A stretch of 64,000 bases of DNA, taken from Theropithecus gelada (lineage: Eukaryota > Chordata > Mammalia > Primates > Cercopithecidae). Within the stretch, counting starts at the first letter, position 1. The number at the start of each line of letters is the position of its first letter. The translations under genes were made by a program, and so were the position numbers. Under the pieces are notes generated by a model. That model was not told the origin of the DNA and ran no database searches. It was given only the letters and a program-made list of their open reading frames with translations. Location: the NCBI RefSeq assembly GCF_003255815.1, contig NC_037669.1, positions 136,466,577 through 136,530,576 on the forward strand, in the 5' to 3' direction. Shown in pieces: positions 25,459-37,357 of the stretch.

Positions 25459-25773
25459 TGTTGTTGTTTGTTTTTTTGAGACCAAGTTTTGCTCTTGTCG
25501 CCCAGGCTGGAGTGCAATGGTGTGATCTCAGCTCACTGCAACCTCCTTCTCCTGGGTTCAAGCGATTCTCCTGCCTTAACTTCCCAAGTACCTAGGATTA
25601 CAGGCGCCCGCTGCCATGCCCGGCTAATTTTTTAAATTTTTAAAATGGGGTTTTATTGAGATGGGGTTTTACCATGTTGGTCAGGCTGGTCTCAAGCTCC
25701 TGACCTCAGGTGATCCACCCGCCTTGGCCTCCCAAAGTGCTGGGATTACAGTCATGAGCCACAGCGCCCGGCC
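25459..25773 (-). mobile_element. Alu with target-site duplication
   Basis: Full antisense Alu. TTCTTAAGTAATTTTT at 25443-25458 and TTCTTAAGTAATATTT from 25774 are the duplicated target. Confidence 0.93.
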
Positions 25774-25789
25774 TTCTTAAGTAATATTT

Positions 25790-27278
25790 TTGTTATTTGG
25801 GTATTTGATATGTCAGATAAAATGAGTAAAAGCAACCTATACTTCACCTTCTTTGTAGTGTCAACTCCTGAAACTATACTTAATTTTCTGCAGTTCCTCC
25901 TTGATTTCTTTGAGGGAAGGAAAGACTTCATGGAGTAAACTGTGAAGACTGGTTATGTTGAAATTACCTTTAGTAGGTACCCTGTGCATACAATGTTAAG
26001 CTGTTGGATGAGATTATCTTTCCTAGTAAAGGTAAAATACTTAGCTAAAAAAGCTGAAGTCTAATGTTGCTGAGGTTTGTTTATTGTGTTTCTTTTATCT
26101 GTTTCTAACAGCATACTGCTTGATGAGGTAGGTACTCAGAACTAGGTATTTTGAGTGCTCTAATGGTTTATACGTAAGCCTGTATGTTAGTTTTAATCTT
26201 TGTGAAACAAAAGCTATTTCTGGGTGATATAATAAAAAAATATTTAGAAGGGTACTGGGTAACTTGCAGAATCAAGGGGGAAATGGGATCATTTGTCAGT
26301 CTTAGGAAGAATAAGATTTGTGACAACTGTCACGTCTTATTGTGGCCAACTAGGAGTATCTCAGTTGTTGAATGGCTCAGTTCTGTTTTCAAGCAATGAT
26401 CTGCTCAGGATTTATGTTCTTGGGAGAGAGTCAGATTTGCTCCAAGCTTAAGTCAGGTGTGTCTACTCTTTCACTGGGGTGATTGGCAGGCCATCAAAGG
26501 CACACAAAATGGTAGAGGAATGTTTCTAAAGGAAAAGTTGGGGCACCATTACCAAACAAAGGGAAACAGGCAAAAATAACAGCTTCCTATATCCAGCAAG
26601 GTTCATCTCAAAGCAGAGTGGATTTAAATGACAGCTTTAACTTGGACTATAAGTGATTTGGATTCATTTACCAGGTTATTCCTCTAGATGGGTTATCTTA
26701 GCAGTTTAATGCATCAGCAAGTGTTTTATGGTCAACTGTGGAAACCTGATTTCTTTCTGATTACATATATAAAAATTTATTTAGCTATTTTCAAACATCA
26801 CAAATATATAACATGAATTCATAGGTAATCATTATCCAGTTTCAACAATAGTCAGCATTTTGCCAATCTTGTTTCTGTTGATTGCATTTAAAGCATTATT
26901 ATAAGATACTTTTATAATTGGCTCTATAAAAACTCACAAGACTTATCATGTCTGAGAACTTACTTTAAGAACATATATCCAAGTATCAAGTGGTCATAAG
27001 TCTCATACCAAAAAACAGAACAGAAGATAGCCCTATGAAGTAATGCATTATTTACCTGGAAGTAGATTTTATTGTTTCCTGTTAGTAAGACTTTTTACTG
27101 GCTTAAGCCTACTGAATCAATTCCTTAACAACTCACTTTTCAGATTACCTCTACCAAATTTGTTCTGGTCCTTGGAGTCTTTGCAGGTGAATCAGAGGTT
27201 TTATTTGACTCTAAAACCTGGACACCAGTATGCCTGTGCATTGTATGATAGCTGGATACACTCTGATTTCTTTTGCAG
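25790..27278 (+). other. Intronic sequence before first PLCH1 exon in window
   Basis: No repeat or exon recognised up to the acceptor. The last 200 bases are T-rich and end in a normal polypyrimidine tract. Confidence 0.6.
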
Positions 27279-27425
27279 TTGAAAGATGCATGAGTGTGAT
27301 GCAGTCCGGGACACAGATGATCAAGCTGAAACGTGGAAGCAAAGGGCTTGTTCGCCTCTTTTACCTGGATGAGCACCGGACGCGCCTCCGATGGCGACCC
27401 TCCAGGAAGAGCGAGAAGGCGAAAA
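27279..27425 (+). CDS. PLCH1: PLCH1 coding exon, N-terminal half of PH domain
   Basis: This exon encodes the first part of the PH domain of phospholipase C eta-1, a calcium-sensitive enzyme that cleaves PIP2 into IP3 and diacylglycerol at membranes. The translated stretch contains CMSVMQSGTQMIKLKRG followed by LFYLDEHRTRLRWRPSRK, which I recognise as PLC-eta. The closest paralogue, PLCH2, differs at many of these positions. The acceptor is TTTCTTTTGCAG before 27279 and the donor is GTAAAAC from 27426. The exon is 147 nt and phase 1 at both ends: the first two bases complete a Val codon and the last base (A) starts an Ile codon finished by the next exon. The PLCH1 start codon is not in this exon; the Met codons here are internal. 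The basic residues near the end fit a phosphoinositide-binding PH surface, but that is inference. The exon is intact, with no stop or frameshift. Confidence 0.95.
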
Positions 27426-27881
27426 GTAAAACTAACCTTTGAATTCTTTGCTTGGCTTGACATAGTAATACACGGGTTATACCGAGTGGGCTCTTGAAGC
27501 TTCAGATCTGTGGAAGTTTTATACTTTTGTAAGTTTGGAGTTAGTTGATTTTGGATATCGAGAGGCAGAATAATGACCATCTTTGGGGAATTTAAATCCA
27601 TAAAAGTTTTCTTGTCCATGGATACTGTAAATGCTAATACTTCCCCTGTGTTGGAGACTATATATATATATATTTTAGTTAGAATATATGGTTTTACAGC
27701 CTGAGATGTTTTACATTCATATAAAAGGTGAGGGACATCATAAAGCTAATAGACTTTAAAATGTATTACCATATTCTGAACACTATTAAGTGATTAATGA
27801 ATTAACAACACCATTTGAATTTATGAAGTAAAGAAGTGTTGATGTGATTCCTACTTAAAGCTGCTTTCCCCCACACTATGT

Positions 27882-28280
27882 TAGTCAGCTTTCCCTAGAG
27901 AAACACAATCAATAGGATAGACAGATAAATAGATAGATGTTTGAGAGAGGACTTAGGGGAATTGGCTCATGTGATTATGAAGGCCAAGAAGTCACATGAT
28001 AGGCCATCTGCAAACTGGAGAACCAGGGAAGCTGGTGGTATAGCTCAGTTTGAGTCCAAAGGCCTGAGAAGCAGGGGAGATGATGGTATAATTCCAAGTC
28101 CAAGGTTGAAGGCCTGAGAACCTGGGGACCACTGATGCAAGCCCTAGAGTACAAAGGTGACAGAACCTTGGGCTGAGGATAGGCTCATTTCCCTGTGAGT
28201 CATGTGGGAAATGAGTTGATACCAGAAAAAAATTGGTACTCTGCCATTAAGGCAGAAGTGAGGGGTAGATGGTGTATATA
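27882..28280. mobile_element. LTR-like repeat, family not named
   Basis: The text GTTAGTCAGCTTTCCCTAGA, GAATTGGCTCATGTGATTAT and GAAGGCCTGAGAACCTGGGG matches a common mammalian LTR type I know by sequence but cannot name with certainty. Ends unclear. Confidence 0.5.
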
Positions 28281-29055
28281 AATAATCAATAGGATATTCA
28301 AACTTCTGATTCCTACTGAAAAATAAACAAGCACACAGACCAAAAATAATTTATTAGTCTGAAATTATCCTTCTTGCCCTGTGCTTCAGTGATCCAAACC
28401 TTCATATTTGCTCTGCTACCTAAATAATGTTAATCTCTGTGATTCCAGCCACTCCACAATCTAGCCATTGTCTACCTTTCCAGTTTTATCTCCCATTATT
28501 CTCCCTCTTGAGCTTTCCAGTCCAGCATAAGTGGCCTGATAAGCATCCCTGGAGTGGGTCTTATGTTTCTATATCTCTTTCTGCCTCTCCTCAGGTGTCA
28601 CCTTGTTCCTCTCTACTTCTCCAAGCTCTGCTCTGCCTTCACCACCTTAGCCCCATGGCATTTTCTCTAGGAATGCCAATTCCATGTAGCTCGGCTATTT
28701 GATTGTCAGAAATTCTTTTTCCTTTCACTTTTCTAATGATCTTCTAATGCATGTTGCAAAACACCAAAGTCCGCTGTAGGTCTTTGCATATTTTCTACAA
28801 ATCTGTAAACTATAAATTTGACATAGTCATTGCCACCTTTTTCTACCAGTCTTTTTGCTTCAGTTGACATATCTATTTTTTTTACTGCAAATTTCAACAC
28901 ATCCTGAATTATTGCCTTAGGAGAACGTTGTCAGGACAGCTCAGGCAGCACAAGTGTTATGCAGAGAAGGTTTCTAGTGGGAAACAACAGGGCCTGGGTT
29001 TCACATTTAACTTGAAACCACAACTTGCAGGCAATGAATATTTTCATACTTATTT

Positions 29056-29343
29056 ATTTTTTTTTGGAGATGGAATCTTGCTCCGTCACTCAGGCTGTAG
29101 TGCAGTGGCACGATCTCGGCTCACTGCAACCTCTGCCTCCCAAGTTCAAGCAATTCTCCTGCCTCAGCTTCCCGAGTAGCTAGGACTACAGGCACCTGCT
29201 ACCAAGCCCGGCTAATTTTCTTTGCATTTTAGTAGAGACGGGGTTTCACCATATTGCCCAGGCTGGTGTCGAACTCCCGAGCTCAGGCAATCTGCCCGCC
29301 TCAACCTCCCAAACTGCTCGATTACAGGTGTGAGCGCCCAACC
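29056..29343 (-). mobile_element. Alu with target-site duplication, 110 bp before a PLCH1 exon
   Basis: Antisense Alu. TCATACTTATTT is duplicated at 29044-29055 and 29344-29355. It sits just upstream of the second PLCH1 exon's acceptor, leaving the polypyrimidine tract intact. Confidence 0.92.
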
Positions 29344-29453
29344 TCATACTTATTTTTTATATTTAAAATGATTTTGCTTTTCTTGTTTCTTAGTGCATGT
29401 AAACAAGTATCTTTGCCTGCTCTATAACTGTGTGTATCTCATCTTCCTCACAG

Positions 29454-29697
29454 TACTTATTGATTCCATTTACAAAGTGACTGAGGGCCGGCAGTCTGAA
29501 ATATTCCACAGACAAGCTGAGGGGAACTTCGACCCCAGCTGCTGCTTCACCATCTACCATGGCAACCACATGGAGTCCCTGGACCTCATCACCTCCAACC
29601 CCGAGGAGGCCCGCACCTGGATCACAGGCCTCAAGTACCTGATGGCTGGCATCAGTGATGAAGACTCCCTTGCCAAAAGGCAGAGGACCCATGACCA
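29454..29697 (+). CDS. PLCH1: PLCH1 coding exon, C-terminal half of PH domain
   Basis: This exon continues the PH domain. It reads LIDSIYKVTEGRQSEIF, then a CCFTIYHGNHMESLDL strand pair, then ARTWITGLKYLMAG. The last segment is the C-terminal PH helix with its conserved Trp. The exon finishes in a basic linker (LAKRQRTHDQ) before the EF hands. The acceptor is CTTCCTCACAG before 29454. The exon is 244 nt, enters in phase 1 and leaves in phase 2, ending in CA of a Gln codon. The 3' boundary is unusual: there is no GT donor, but ATATCCTTTC begins at 29698, a U12-type AT-AC donor. Reading on past it gives Y-P-F-stop, so normal splicing here is needed for full-length protein. An antisense frame at 29390-29758 is a shadow of this exon. 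Confidence 0.95.
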
Positions 29698-30384
29698 ATA
29701 TCCTTTCTAGCATTTTATTTTGAGCTCTCTCTTGCTCTCTGTGTATGCGTGTGTGCATGTGTGAAGCAAGGATTAAACTATGTTTTAATTTTTCCCATAA
29801 TTTTCCTTTCTCTTTCTTTACCCGTCACACCCTTCTCTCCCGTCCTGACTCTCACTCCAAATAAATGAACACTCGAAATGTATGGAAACTTAAGCTTGTA
29901 TGAACTCAGGAGCAAAATTCTTTGAAGAGACCAAATCTAGCTCCACAATCAGAGGTCTCCAAATACAGCCTCAAGTTTCCTAAGAGAGGGAAAGTGCCCA
30001 TTAAGTATCATTGCCTCTTTTAAATCATAGGAGTATTCATTAACTGTAACTGGGAAAACACTGATTTGGATTAGAGAAAATCCTACTTTGTTATAAAGTC
30101 AGTTTAGTTTAACAAATACTTTGTGAGTTGCAATTAGGTACTGGGCACCGAGCTCCTTCCTGCTTTTTCTCTTTCTAACTTACAGTTTGGAAACTGAACT
30201 GATTGATACCAAAGGGGAAGTTATTTTTTACTTACTAATATTTACCCTCTCTTAATTGCTTGAGAAACTGGAATCTAAATCTCATTCTTGATTAAACCCA
30301 TGCTTGTGGTCCTGCAGTGCTGACAAGATGAATGATTAATGGGGTTGGTCTGCAGGCATCCTTCTTGCTGGGATTGACTGGGCA

Positions 30385-30485
30385 TATAGCAAGGCCTTTC
30401 TGGCCTCAGTTTCCTTATCTGTAAAGTGAGGGTATTAGGCTAGTTGACTGCTTTGGTTCCCTTCTTCACATTTTGAATGACCTTA
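30385..30485 (-). repeat. MIR-like fragment
   Basis: CTCAGTTTCCTTATCTGTAA followed by GTGAGGGTATTAGGC is the antisense MIR/L2-like signature. Confidence 0.55.
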
Positions 30486-30884
30486 AAATACAGGTATCTC
30501 TGACCACGCAGGGAGTAGCGCTACTCCTTTGCCGTCATTGGAATGTGTGCCCTAATTTTTTCCCCAGGGGTTGGTGATATATTTGTGCTGCTCTAGCTAT
30601 AATCCCTCACCCAGAGTATTGTTGGAGAAGAATGGAAATAATTCAGCTCATGAAAGGATCTTGACAGTGTGAAAAGTCTGAGTTGATGAGCCGTGATGTT
30701 TTCATCAATATTCACAGCATGCAGATAAAGGCAACTGGGATTCAGAAATGAACAAAACATAAACAGGATTTAACTTTCTGTGCTTAAATCTGTTGGTTTG
30801 ATTTCTAACTCTTTAACATTTGGTAAAAAACAACCAACCAAAAATACTGAATGTTTTCTGGTACAAGTATCAGAAACCATACTA

Positions 30885-31620
30885 ACAATGCCTTAAACAA
30901 TAAAGAATATTCATTTTCTCATAAACAAGAGATCTGAGATGGGGCAGTTCCAGGGTCAGCTAATTCACTGGTTCAGTGATGTTATCAGAGACCCAGGTCC
31001 TGCCATTCTCACCATGTTGGCTTGGTCTTGCAGCTGACTGCCCTTTGGTCAGAGAGAGCTGCTGCAGCTTTAGGCAGTAGCTCTAAACACAGCCCTGCAC
31101 AGAGGTAGCAGAGTTTCTTCTCATAGATCTTGTTTTTTGTTTTTTGTTTTTTTTTCAGATGGAGTCTTGCTCTGTCATCCAGGCTGGAGTGCAATGGCAC
31201 GATCTCGGCTCACTGCAACCTCTGCGTCCTGGGTTCAAGCGATTCTCCTTCCTCAGCCTCTTGAGTAGCTGGGATTACAGGTGCCTGCCAACATGCCCGG
31301 CTAACTTTTTTTGTATTTTTAGTAGAGACAGGGTTTCACCCTGTTAGCCAGGATGGTCTTGATCTCCTGACCTCATGATCTGCCTGCCTCCGCCTCCCAA
31401 AGTGCTGGGATTGCAGGCGTGAGCCACTGTGCTCGGCCACAAATCTTTTTTTTTTTTTTTTTTAAAAGAGAAAAGAAAAACTTCCCAGAAATCCCCCAAA
31501 AGACAACTTGTCATCATTGGCCAAAATTACTATTGCTGCCTCATTCCTAAACCAATCTCTTGCAGGAGAAATTAACTGACATGATTAAACTTTGATCTCT
31601 CCCTTTTTTTTTCACTCTTA
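30885..31620. repeat. Decayed interspersed repeat split by an Alu, family unassigned
   Basis: Sequence on both sides of the Alu at 31142-31438 reads as one mammalian repeat (GGGGCAGTTCCAGGGTCAGC on the left, CATTGGCCAAAATTACTATT on the right). I cannot name it. Confidence 0.35.
31142..31438 (-). mobile_element. Alu
   Basis: Full antisense Alu from CAGATGGAGTCTTGCTCTGT to GTGCTCGGCC. Confidence 0.92.
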
Positions 31621-31635
31621 AAAACTGAAGACTTA

Positions 31636-31932
31636 GGCTGGGTGCAGTGGCTCCTGGCTGTAATCACAGCACTTTAGGAGGCTGAGGTGGAAGGACCACT
31701 TGAGGCCAGGAGTTTGAGACCAGTCTGGGCAACATAGTGAGACCCCATTTTTACAAAAAATTAAAAAGATTAGCCAGGTGTGGTGACACGTGCCTTTAGT
31801 GCCGTCTACTCAGGAGGCTGAGGTGGGAAGATTGCCTAAGCTCAAGAGTTGGAGGCAGCGATAAACTATGCTTACACCATTGCACTATAGCTTGGAAAGC
31901 AGAGCAAGACCCTGTCTCTTAAAAACAAAAAA
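31636..31932 (+). mobile_element. Alu (AluJ-like)
   Basis: Diverged sense Alu from GGCTGGGTGCAGTGGCTCC to CCCTGTCTCTTAAAAAC. Confidence 0.9.
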
Positions 31933-32896
31933 CTGACAAAAAACCCCAAAGATTCTAAAGAGCTTTTGTTTACATAGGATCTGTTTATTGATACTTGTCA
32001 TATTAGAGATGAAATGCGAGGCATAAAATGTGTTTATTTATAATAATAAACTCTGTTGCATGTTAACATTTTTATAACGAGTATTTTTCAAAGCAAAACA
32101 CGTTAGAAAAATAGTATTGCTTCACTGTTTTACAAATTTCTTTAATGTCTGACAATAGAACACATGGTTCTCTTATCTACTTCTGCATTCAGTCTGTTGC
32201 GATATGTTGTTTTGATTGAACCACATGAATAAAATCTGGCCTCAAGACATGCAGCTGGAAAAGAGGGGAACCTCATATTTATGGGGACCTCCAGGACTAT
32301 ACTTTGAGGACAGTTGTATTAAACCAGGATTTACCTCCCCGCATCCAGTTCCCACTCATCATTAAAGCACATGGCTTTTGGGTACCTGAACAAAATCAAG
32401 GTTGTATAGCAAGGAAGAAGGAAGAGTGGTGGCCATGGGGAAGCAACCAAATCCAGAAGCTTCTAGCCTCATCCAGTTAACTAGGATAAGTTTACAGCAT
32501 TCCAGAGCCACAAGTCACTTATAGAAGTCTCTCTCATAATCCTTGAAAGAGACGAGTTAGAGATGGGCATAAATTGTCTTTTTGCTTTGTTGGTCAAAAG
32601 TTTTTTGAACCTGATTGTCCACGTTTACTGGCACTTGAAAGTTTTCATATTCTGTGGGATCCATATTCTGAAAATATCCTGTCCAGAAAGCAGGTGTACT
32701 GTGGCGCTACACAGAGAAACAATTTTATAAGAAATGTAGGAGCAGTTGATTTTTGTGTCAGTGAAGGAATAAAAGGGAAATAATAACTTAATGAATAGTA
32801 AAGAGGAAGCTGAAGTAAAAAATGAGAAAGGTTATGTTGAGTCAGGGAATAATTTTCATACAGATTTCTCAAAATTTAATAGGGTTTTAAATAATA

Positions 32897-32898
<2 letters not shown>

Positions 32899-32931
<33 letters not shown>

Positions 32932-33210
32932 AGGCAGAGTCTTGCTCTGTCACCCAGGCTGGAGTGCAGTGGCGCAATCTCGGCTCACTGCAAGCTCTGC
33001 CTCCCAGGTTCACGCCATTCTCCTGCCCCAGCCTGCCAAGTAGCTGGGGCTACAGGTGCCCGCCACCATGCCCGGCTAAGTTTTTGTATTTTTAGTAGAG
33101 ACGGGGTTTCACCGTGTTAGCCAGGATGGTCTCGATCTCCTGACCTCATGATCTGCCTGCCTCGCCTCCCAAAGTGCTGAGATTACAGGCATGAGCCACT
33201 GCACCCGGCC
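32899..33210 (-). mobile_element. AluY with 32-base poly-T
   Basis: Antisense AluY: GCTCACTGCAAGCTCTGCC and TCTCGATCTCCTGACCTCAT. The long uninterrupted tail suggests a fairly young insertion. Confidence 0.92.
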
Positions 33211-33489
33211 TAGAAAATATCTTAATAATGGGATTACATCCTTAATTTGACAAATATTTAACTACATTAATGAAGAGAACAGATTTGGGATGTTCATTAT
33301 TAGATTTCACTTTAGGACTGAAAATTTCAACTGTGAATGAAAAATGGGAATAATGAATCTTAAATGACTGCATGAGAAAATCCATCCAGTCTAGAGCATA
33401 ACTTATTTCTGCAGTATGGTCATGTTGAGTGATGGCCATGATGCAGTACTCACACTTACCAGAAGAAATCCAGTGTCACTAGGGATCAG

Positions 33490-33735
33490 ACCCTGGTGCT
33501 GCACTGCCTGCAGTCCACCCCCAACTCTGCCTGTGCTGTGCAAATTTGCATGAATTACTTATGTTCTTTTGCCTTCAAGTCTTTCATCTACAACATGGTG
33601 ATGATGATAATGATAGTGTCTACCATACAGAGGTGTGTTAAGATCAATTGAGTATTTATATACAGTCCTTAGAACACTGCCTAGCACTTAATAAGCACTT
33701 TACAAATAATAGGTACTGTTGTCATTGCTAAAAAG
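33490..33735 (-). repeat. MIR element, antisense
   Basis: Antisense MIR text: CATCTACAACATGGTGATGA and CACTTAATAAGCACTTTACA. Confidence 0.7.
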
Positions 33736-33977
33736 AGGTGAGGAGTGGCAAATCTTTAGTTTTCCTATTCAGATAAATGAAAGTCTGAATTCTCAGCAGA
33801 CCTGTATGCAAAGATGATGGTTCTGGCACTTAGGCTCAGCATTTTTCTCCATCGGACCATTCTCCTTCATGTTTTCCCCACCTTATCTCTTGACCCCATG
33901 AGGGAAATTATTACCTCCAGAAGGCTTTAGGCCGCCTGTTATGCATGTTATAAATCCAGACCTTATTCTTTCCCCTC

Positions 33978-34290
33978 AAACTGCTGGGCAAATCTGGCCC
34001 ACTCCTGATTTTTGTTTGGACTCCTGAGCTAAGAGTGGATTTTAAATGGTTAAAAAAAATCAAAAGAAAAACATTTTGTGACCTGTGAAAATTACTTCAA
34101 ATTAAAATTTCAGGGCTCCTAAATAAAGGTTTATTGGAACACAACCATGTTCATTCATTTATGTCTGTATGGCTGCTTTCTCATGACAGTGACAGAGTGG
34201 AATAGTTGCAGCTGAGAGCAAATGTCCTGCAAAACTTAAAATATTCACTATCAGGCCCTTTACAGAAAAGTTTGCTCTCCCCTGTACTAG
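33978..34290. mobile_element. hAT-type non-autonomous DNA transposon
   Basis: Contains GTTTATTGGAACACAACCAT, ATGGCTGCTTTCTCATGACA and CAGGCCCTTTACAGAAAAGT, ending near CTCCCCTGTACTAG. This matches a mammalian hAT (Charlie-like) element; subfamily not assigned. Confidence 0.65.
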
Positions 34291-34559
34291 ATAGGATCAT
34301 TCAATGCTTTACATACTCCTACAGTCTCTTGATAGAAAATCCTAGATCATTACTTTGCATTCAGTCTCACCCAGATTTTCTCTGAGGAATGACTGTTTCT
34401 CTTTTTAAAGTTATTATGGTGTGGCTATAAATTATTAATTCGGGGCTTTATTGGAGACTCATATCTTAATTATGAAGAACATCTTTAAGATATCAGGACA
34501 TTTTTACCTGGAGTTGTATACTATATGGACCATTACTGGAAAGAATAGCTTTTTCATTT

Positions 34560-34735
34560 ATGGAATCTTAGAGTCGGAAGGGATTTCAAGGTTAAAAGTT
34601 GTGCTCCTTAACATTGTAGGTGAAGAAATGGAGGCTTCAAGAGGTGATATGAGTAACCCACTGTCACAGGGTCAAGTAAGCAGTAGAATTAGGACTAGTG
34701 TATATTTTTTGATTTGATTCCACCTCTGTTTTTAC
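34560..34735 (+). repeat. MIR-like SINE fragment
   Basis: GAATCTTAGAGTCGGAAGGG followed by GAAGAAATGGAGGCTTCAAG resembles an ancient tRNA-derived SINE. Confidence 0.4.
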
Positions 34736-36669
34736 TTTACCAGTTCCCTAAACCAATAATCAAGGCCAGTTTCTGTGTTGGTGCTAAAGGCTTTGCAGAC
34801 ACAGGCTTATTCTAAATATTAGTATCTGCAGAATACAAGCATGCTCAGGGTTTGGCTGTCCCTGCCTCTTCTCCGGAGAAGACTTTGAGAGGCTTTGATA
34901 AAGAATTATAGATTAAAAGCATAAAAATAGTACTGCCATCAGACTCCTTTTGTCACTTCTTTGAACTCCAGCCATATACTCTGTGGGGCGTAGAGTAGTG
35001 TCTATAGTCAAAAGCCCCAAGTGGGTGCTGCGTGCCTTGAAAACAGAAGAAAATGAGACTCAGGCACTTATTAGTGATTGGGCCAAATTTTTCACCCTTT
35101 TGGTTCTTCAGTTATTTTCCTCCCAGATCTGGACCTCCCTTTAACTTCCAGGGGTCATATAAAATGAGGTCCTGACAAGTCTATAAGGAAAAACTGAACT
35201 AGAAAGAGCTGGGCTGGTTATTTTAAAAGTTTTAAAGGGAAAAAATAGGAAATAAGGTATTTACAAAATATGAGATAAGGCGATCTGAAAATATCCTCTA
35301 CTTAATTTTAGGAGACATAATACCTTACTTTTCCAGTTGTTTATACTTACTGAGGTATAATCTCCTACAGTCATAATTTGAATCACATAGAAAATGGAAA
35401 TATGCTGCGCCCTCTCCTCTGATACACATTCATTCTCCCATTTCTTGGTTTTTAAAACTATACCTTTTGCTTACTTTGATTCTCTGGTTTCTTTCTATCT
35501 ATCACCTTCTTCTTTTCCTCTCCATTACCCTTCAAACATAGAAGTTTAACTGGTTTTCTAAATATGCACGCAGTACTTGCCTTTTGTAATCTACCCCTCA
35601 ACAACTATGAATCATCCATTTAAAAAATCCTTTGCTAAAAGTTAACTGGGAATTTTCAGTTCTTGTATTTATTACCATTTTGTCTGCTTTCTCACTATGT
35701 AAAGCAACCCAAGGCTCTCCCACTGAGGATCTTTTAAAATTTCAGTTCACATGATGTAAACATTTTGTATCTAAACTCAGCTTCTTATTCTCAGTCACTT
35801 CATTTCATACCTGAGCTTTGAGGGCACCTCCTAGTACATTACGCTTGTACTTCACATTACCTGCCTGTGATTTAGAAATTTGGGCCGATTAGGTGAGAAC
35901 TATCAAAGCTAGTAATAGGAAGATAAATGTGGTATAGAGACTGACCTTATGTGTCAAAGTGTGTGCTAGATCAGGCACAAAAGACGTGGGTTGAAACCTG
36001 GTTCTCATACTAATTCTTATCAGATTTCTCTCTCTTCTCTCATTTGATATCCTTACCTGAACAATGATGAGATTGAACTAGACGGTCTAATTTGCTAAAT
36101 GTCGGAGCGGGACAGAGAAAAGAGAATTGAAAAGATAATACCATGAGGTACTGTGAAGGTAAAAAGATAGTAGGTAAAAGGGCATAGGAGAATATAAGCC
36201 CTATATTTATGATATTTGGGGTTTCATCATAAAGAAAGTCTTAAACAGAAAATGTTCGAGAGATGTAATACTGGGCCATTCCTGCTACATGCCATCTGTA
36301 TGCCTTATAAATGAAGAACTCTAACCTTGTGAATGAGAACTGATAGGGACACAAGATTTATGTTACGAACATGGCAGCGTAACTGAGAAAAACTGGTCAG
36401 AAAATGAAAAGCAAAAAGGGATAACGTTTAAAGTCATATAGAAATATTTATGTTTATGGAGTTTGCTATTGGAGGTGTGAATTAAGGTGTTATTGTCTTG
36501 CTAGAGTGGAATTAGAACCAGTAATGTAGCTTTTAGTATCCATGAGGTTTTAGTATCCTTGAGGATTAGGAGGGTAATTCACTCCTACCATTGAGGGTAG
36601 TAATATAGTTTTTTGCAATAATAGATTTGATATTTAATTTGGATAAGATTGAGTAAGAATGTTTGAATT

Positions 36670-36957
36670 GGCCGGGCGCGGTGGCTCAAGCCTGTAATCC
36701 CAGCACTTTGGGAGGCCGAGACGGGCGGATCACGAGGTCAGGAGATCGAGACCATCCTGGCTAACACGGTGAAACCCCGTCTCTACTAAAAAATACAAAA
36801 AACTAGCTGGGCGCGGTGGCGGGCGCCTGTGGTCCCAGCTACTCGGGAGGCTGAGGCAGGAGAATGGCGTGAACCCGGGAGGCGGAGCTTGCAGTGAGCT
36901 GAGATCCGGCCACTGCACTCCAGCCTGGGCGGCAGAGCGAGACTCCGTCTCAAAAAA

Positions 36958-36994
<37 letters not shown>
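36670..36994 (+). mobile_element. Young AluY of Old World monkey type, with perfect target-site duplication
   Basis: Full-length Alu beginning GGCCGGGCGCGGTGGCTCAA, with AGATCCGGCCACTGCACTCC in the right arm and a poly-A of over 30 bases. AAGAATGTTTGAATT is repeated exactly at 36655-36669 and 36995-37009. The sequence variants and perfect flanks point to a lineage-specific insertion. Confidence 0.96.
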
Positions 36995-36998
<4 letters not shown>

Positions 36999-37069
36999 AT
37001 GTTTGAATTAAAGATGCTCAAAATAATTTGGTTTAACTCTCACTTCCCAATGGAGGGAACCACCCCCCG

Positions 37070-37357
37070 CCTTTTTTCTTTTGAGACGGAGTTTCACTCT
37101 TGTCACCTAGGCTGGAGTGCAATCTTGGCTCACTGCAACCTCTGCCTCCCGGGTTCAAGCGATTCTCCTGCCTCAGCCTCCCAAGCAGCTGGGATTACAG
37201 ACGCCCGCCACCATGCCTGGCTAATTTTTGTATTTTTAGTAGAGACAGGATTTCACCATGTTGGCCAGGCTGGTCTCAAACTCCTGACCTCAGGTGATCC
37301 ACTTGCCTCAGCCTCACAAAGTGCTGAGATTACAGGCATGAGCCACTGTGCCCAGCT
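37070..37357 (-). mobile_element. AluS-like copy, 229 bp before a PLCH1 exon
   Basis: Antisense Alu from GAGACGGAGTTTCACTCTTG to GTGCCCAGCT, lacking a few left-arm bases. GGGAACCACCCC and GGGAACCCCC flank it. It faces the sense AluY at 36670-36994, 75 bp away. Confidence 0.92.

Larger units (their letters stand above)
1..27278 (+). other. PLCH1: PLCH1 upstream intronic sequence, no exon recognised
   Basis: The acceptor at 27271-27278 requires an upstream PLCH1 exon, and none is recognisable here, so the stretch is taken as intron (one or more). It is mostly transposon-derived, and the elements are listed separately. In 3352-5216, 5341-8060, 16613-19820, 20243-21255 and 23111-24440 I could not assign a gene or a repeat family. 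These parts are AT-rich with scattered homopolymer runs, and some may be old LTR or L1 remnants. An alternative promoter or untranslated first exon cannot be excluded from sequence alone. Confidence 0.75.
27426..29453 (+). other. PLCH1: PLCH1 intron, GT-AG, 2.0 kb
   Basis: This is a standard U2-type intron with donor GTAAAAC and acceptor CTTCCTCACAG. It contains an LTR-like repeat (27882-28280) and an antisense Alu (29056-29343) that ends 110 nt before the acceptor. In 28331-29043 I see nothing beyond ordinary intronic sequence. Confidence 0.9.

Noticed and set aside
27140..27619. A 159-residue minus-strand open frame, the longest antisense frame near PLCH1
   Set aside because: It overlaps the PLCH1 exon 27279-27425 on the other strand, has no recognisable domain and runs into intron on both sides.
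29699..29704. A sequencing error or missing GT donor at the end of the second PLCH1 exon
   Set aside because: The ATATCCTT/AC ends and the branch site together explain the boundary as a U12-type AT-AC intron.
29390..29758. A 122-residue minus-strand open frame
   Set aside because: It is the complement of the PLCH1 exon at 29454-29697; the coding match is on the + strand.
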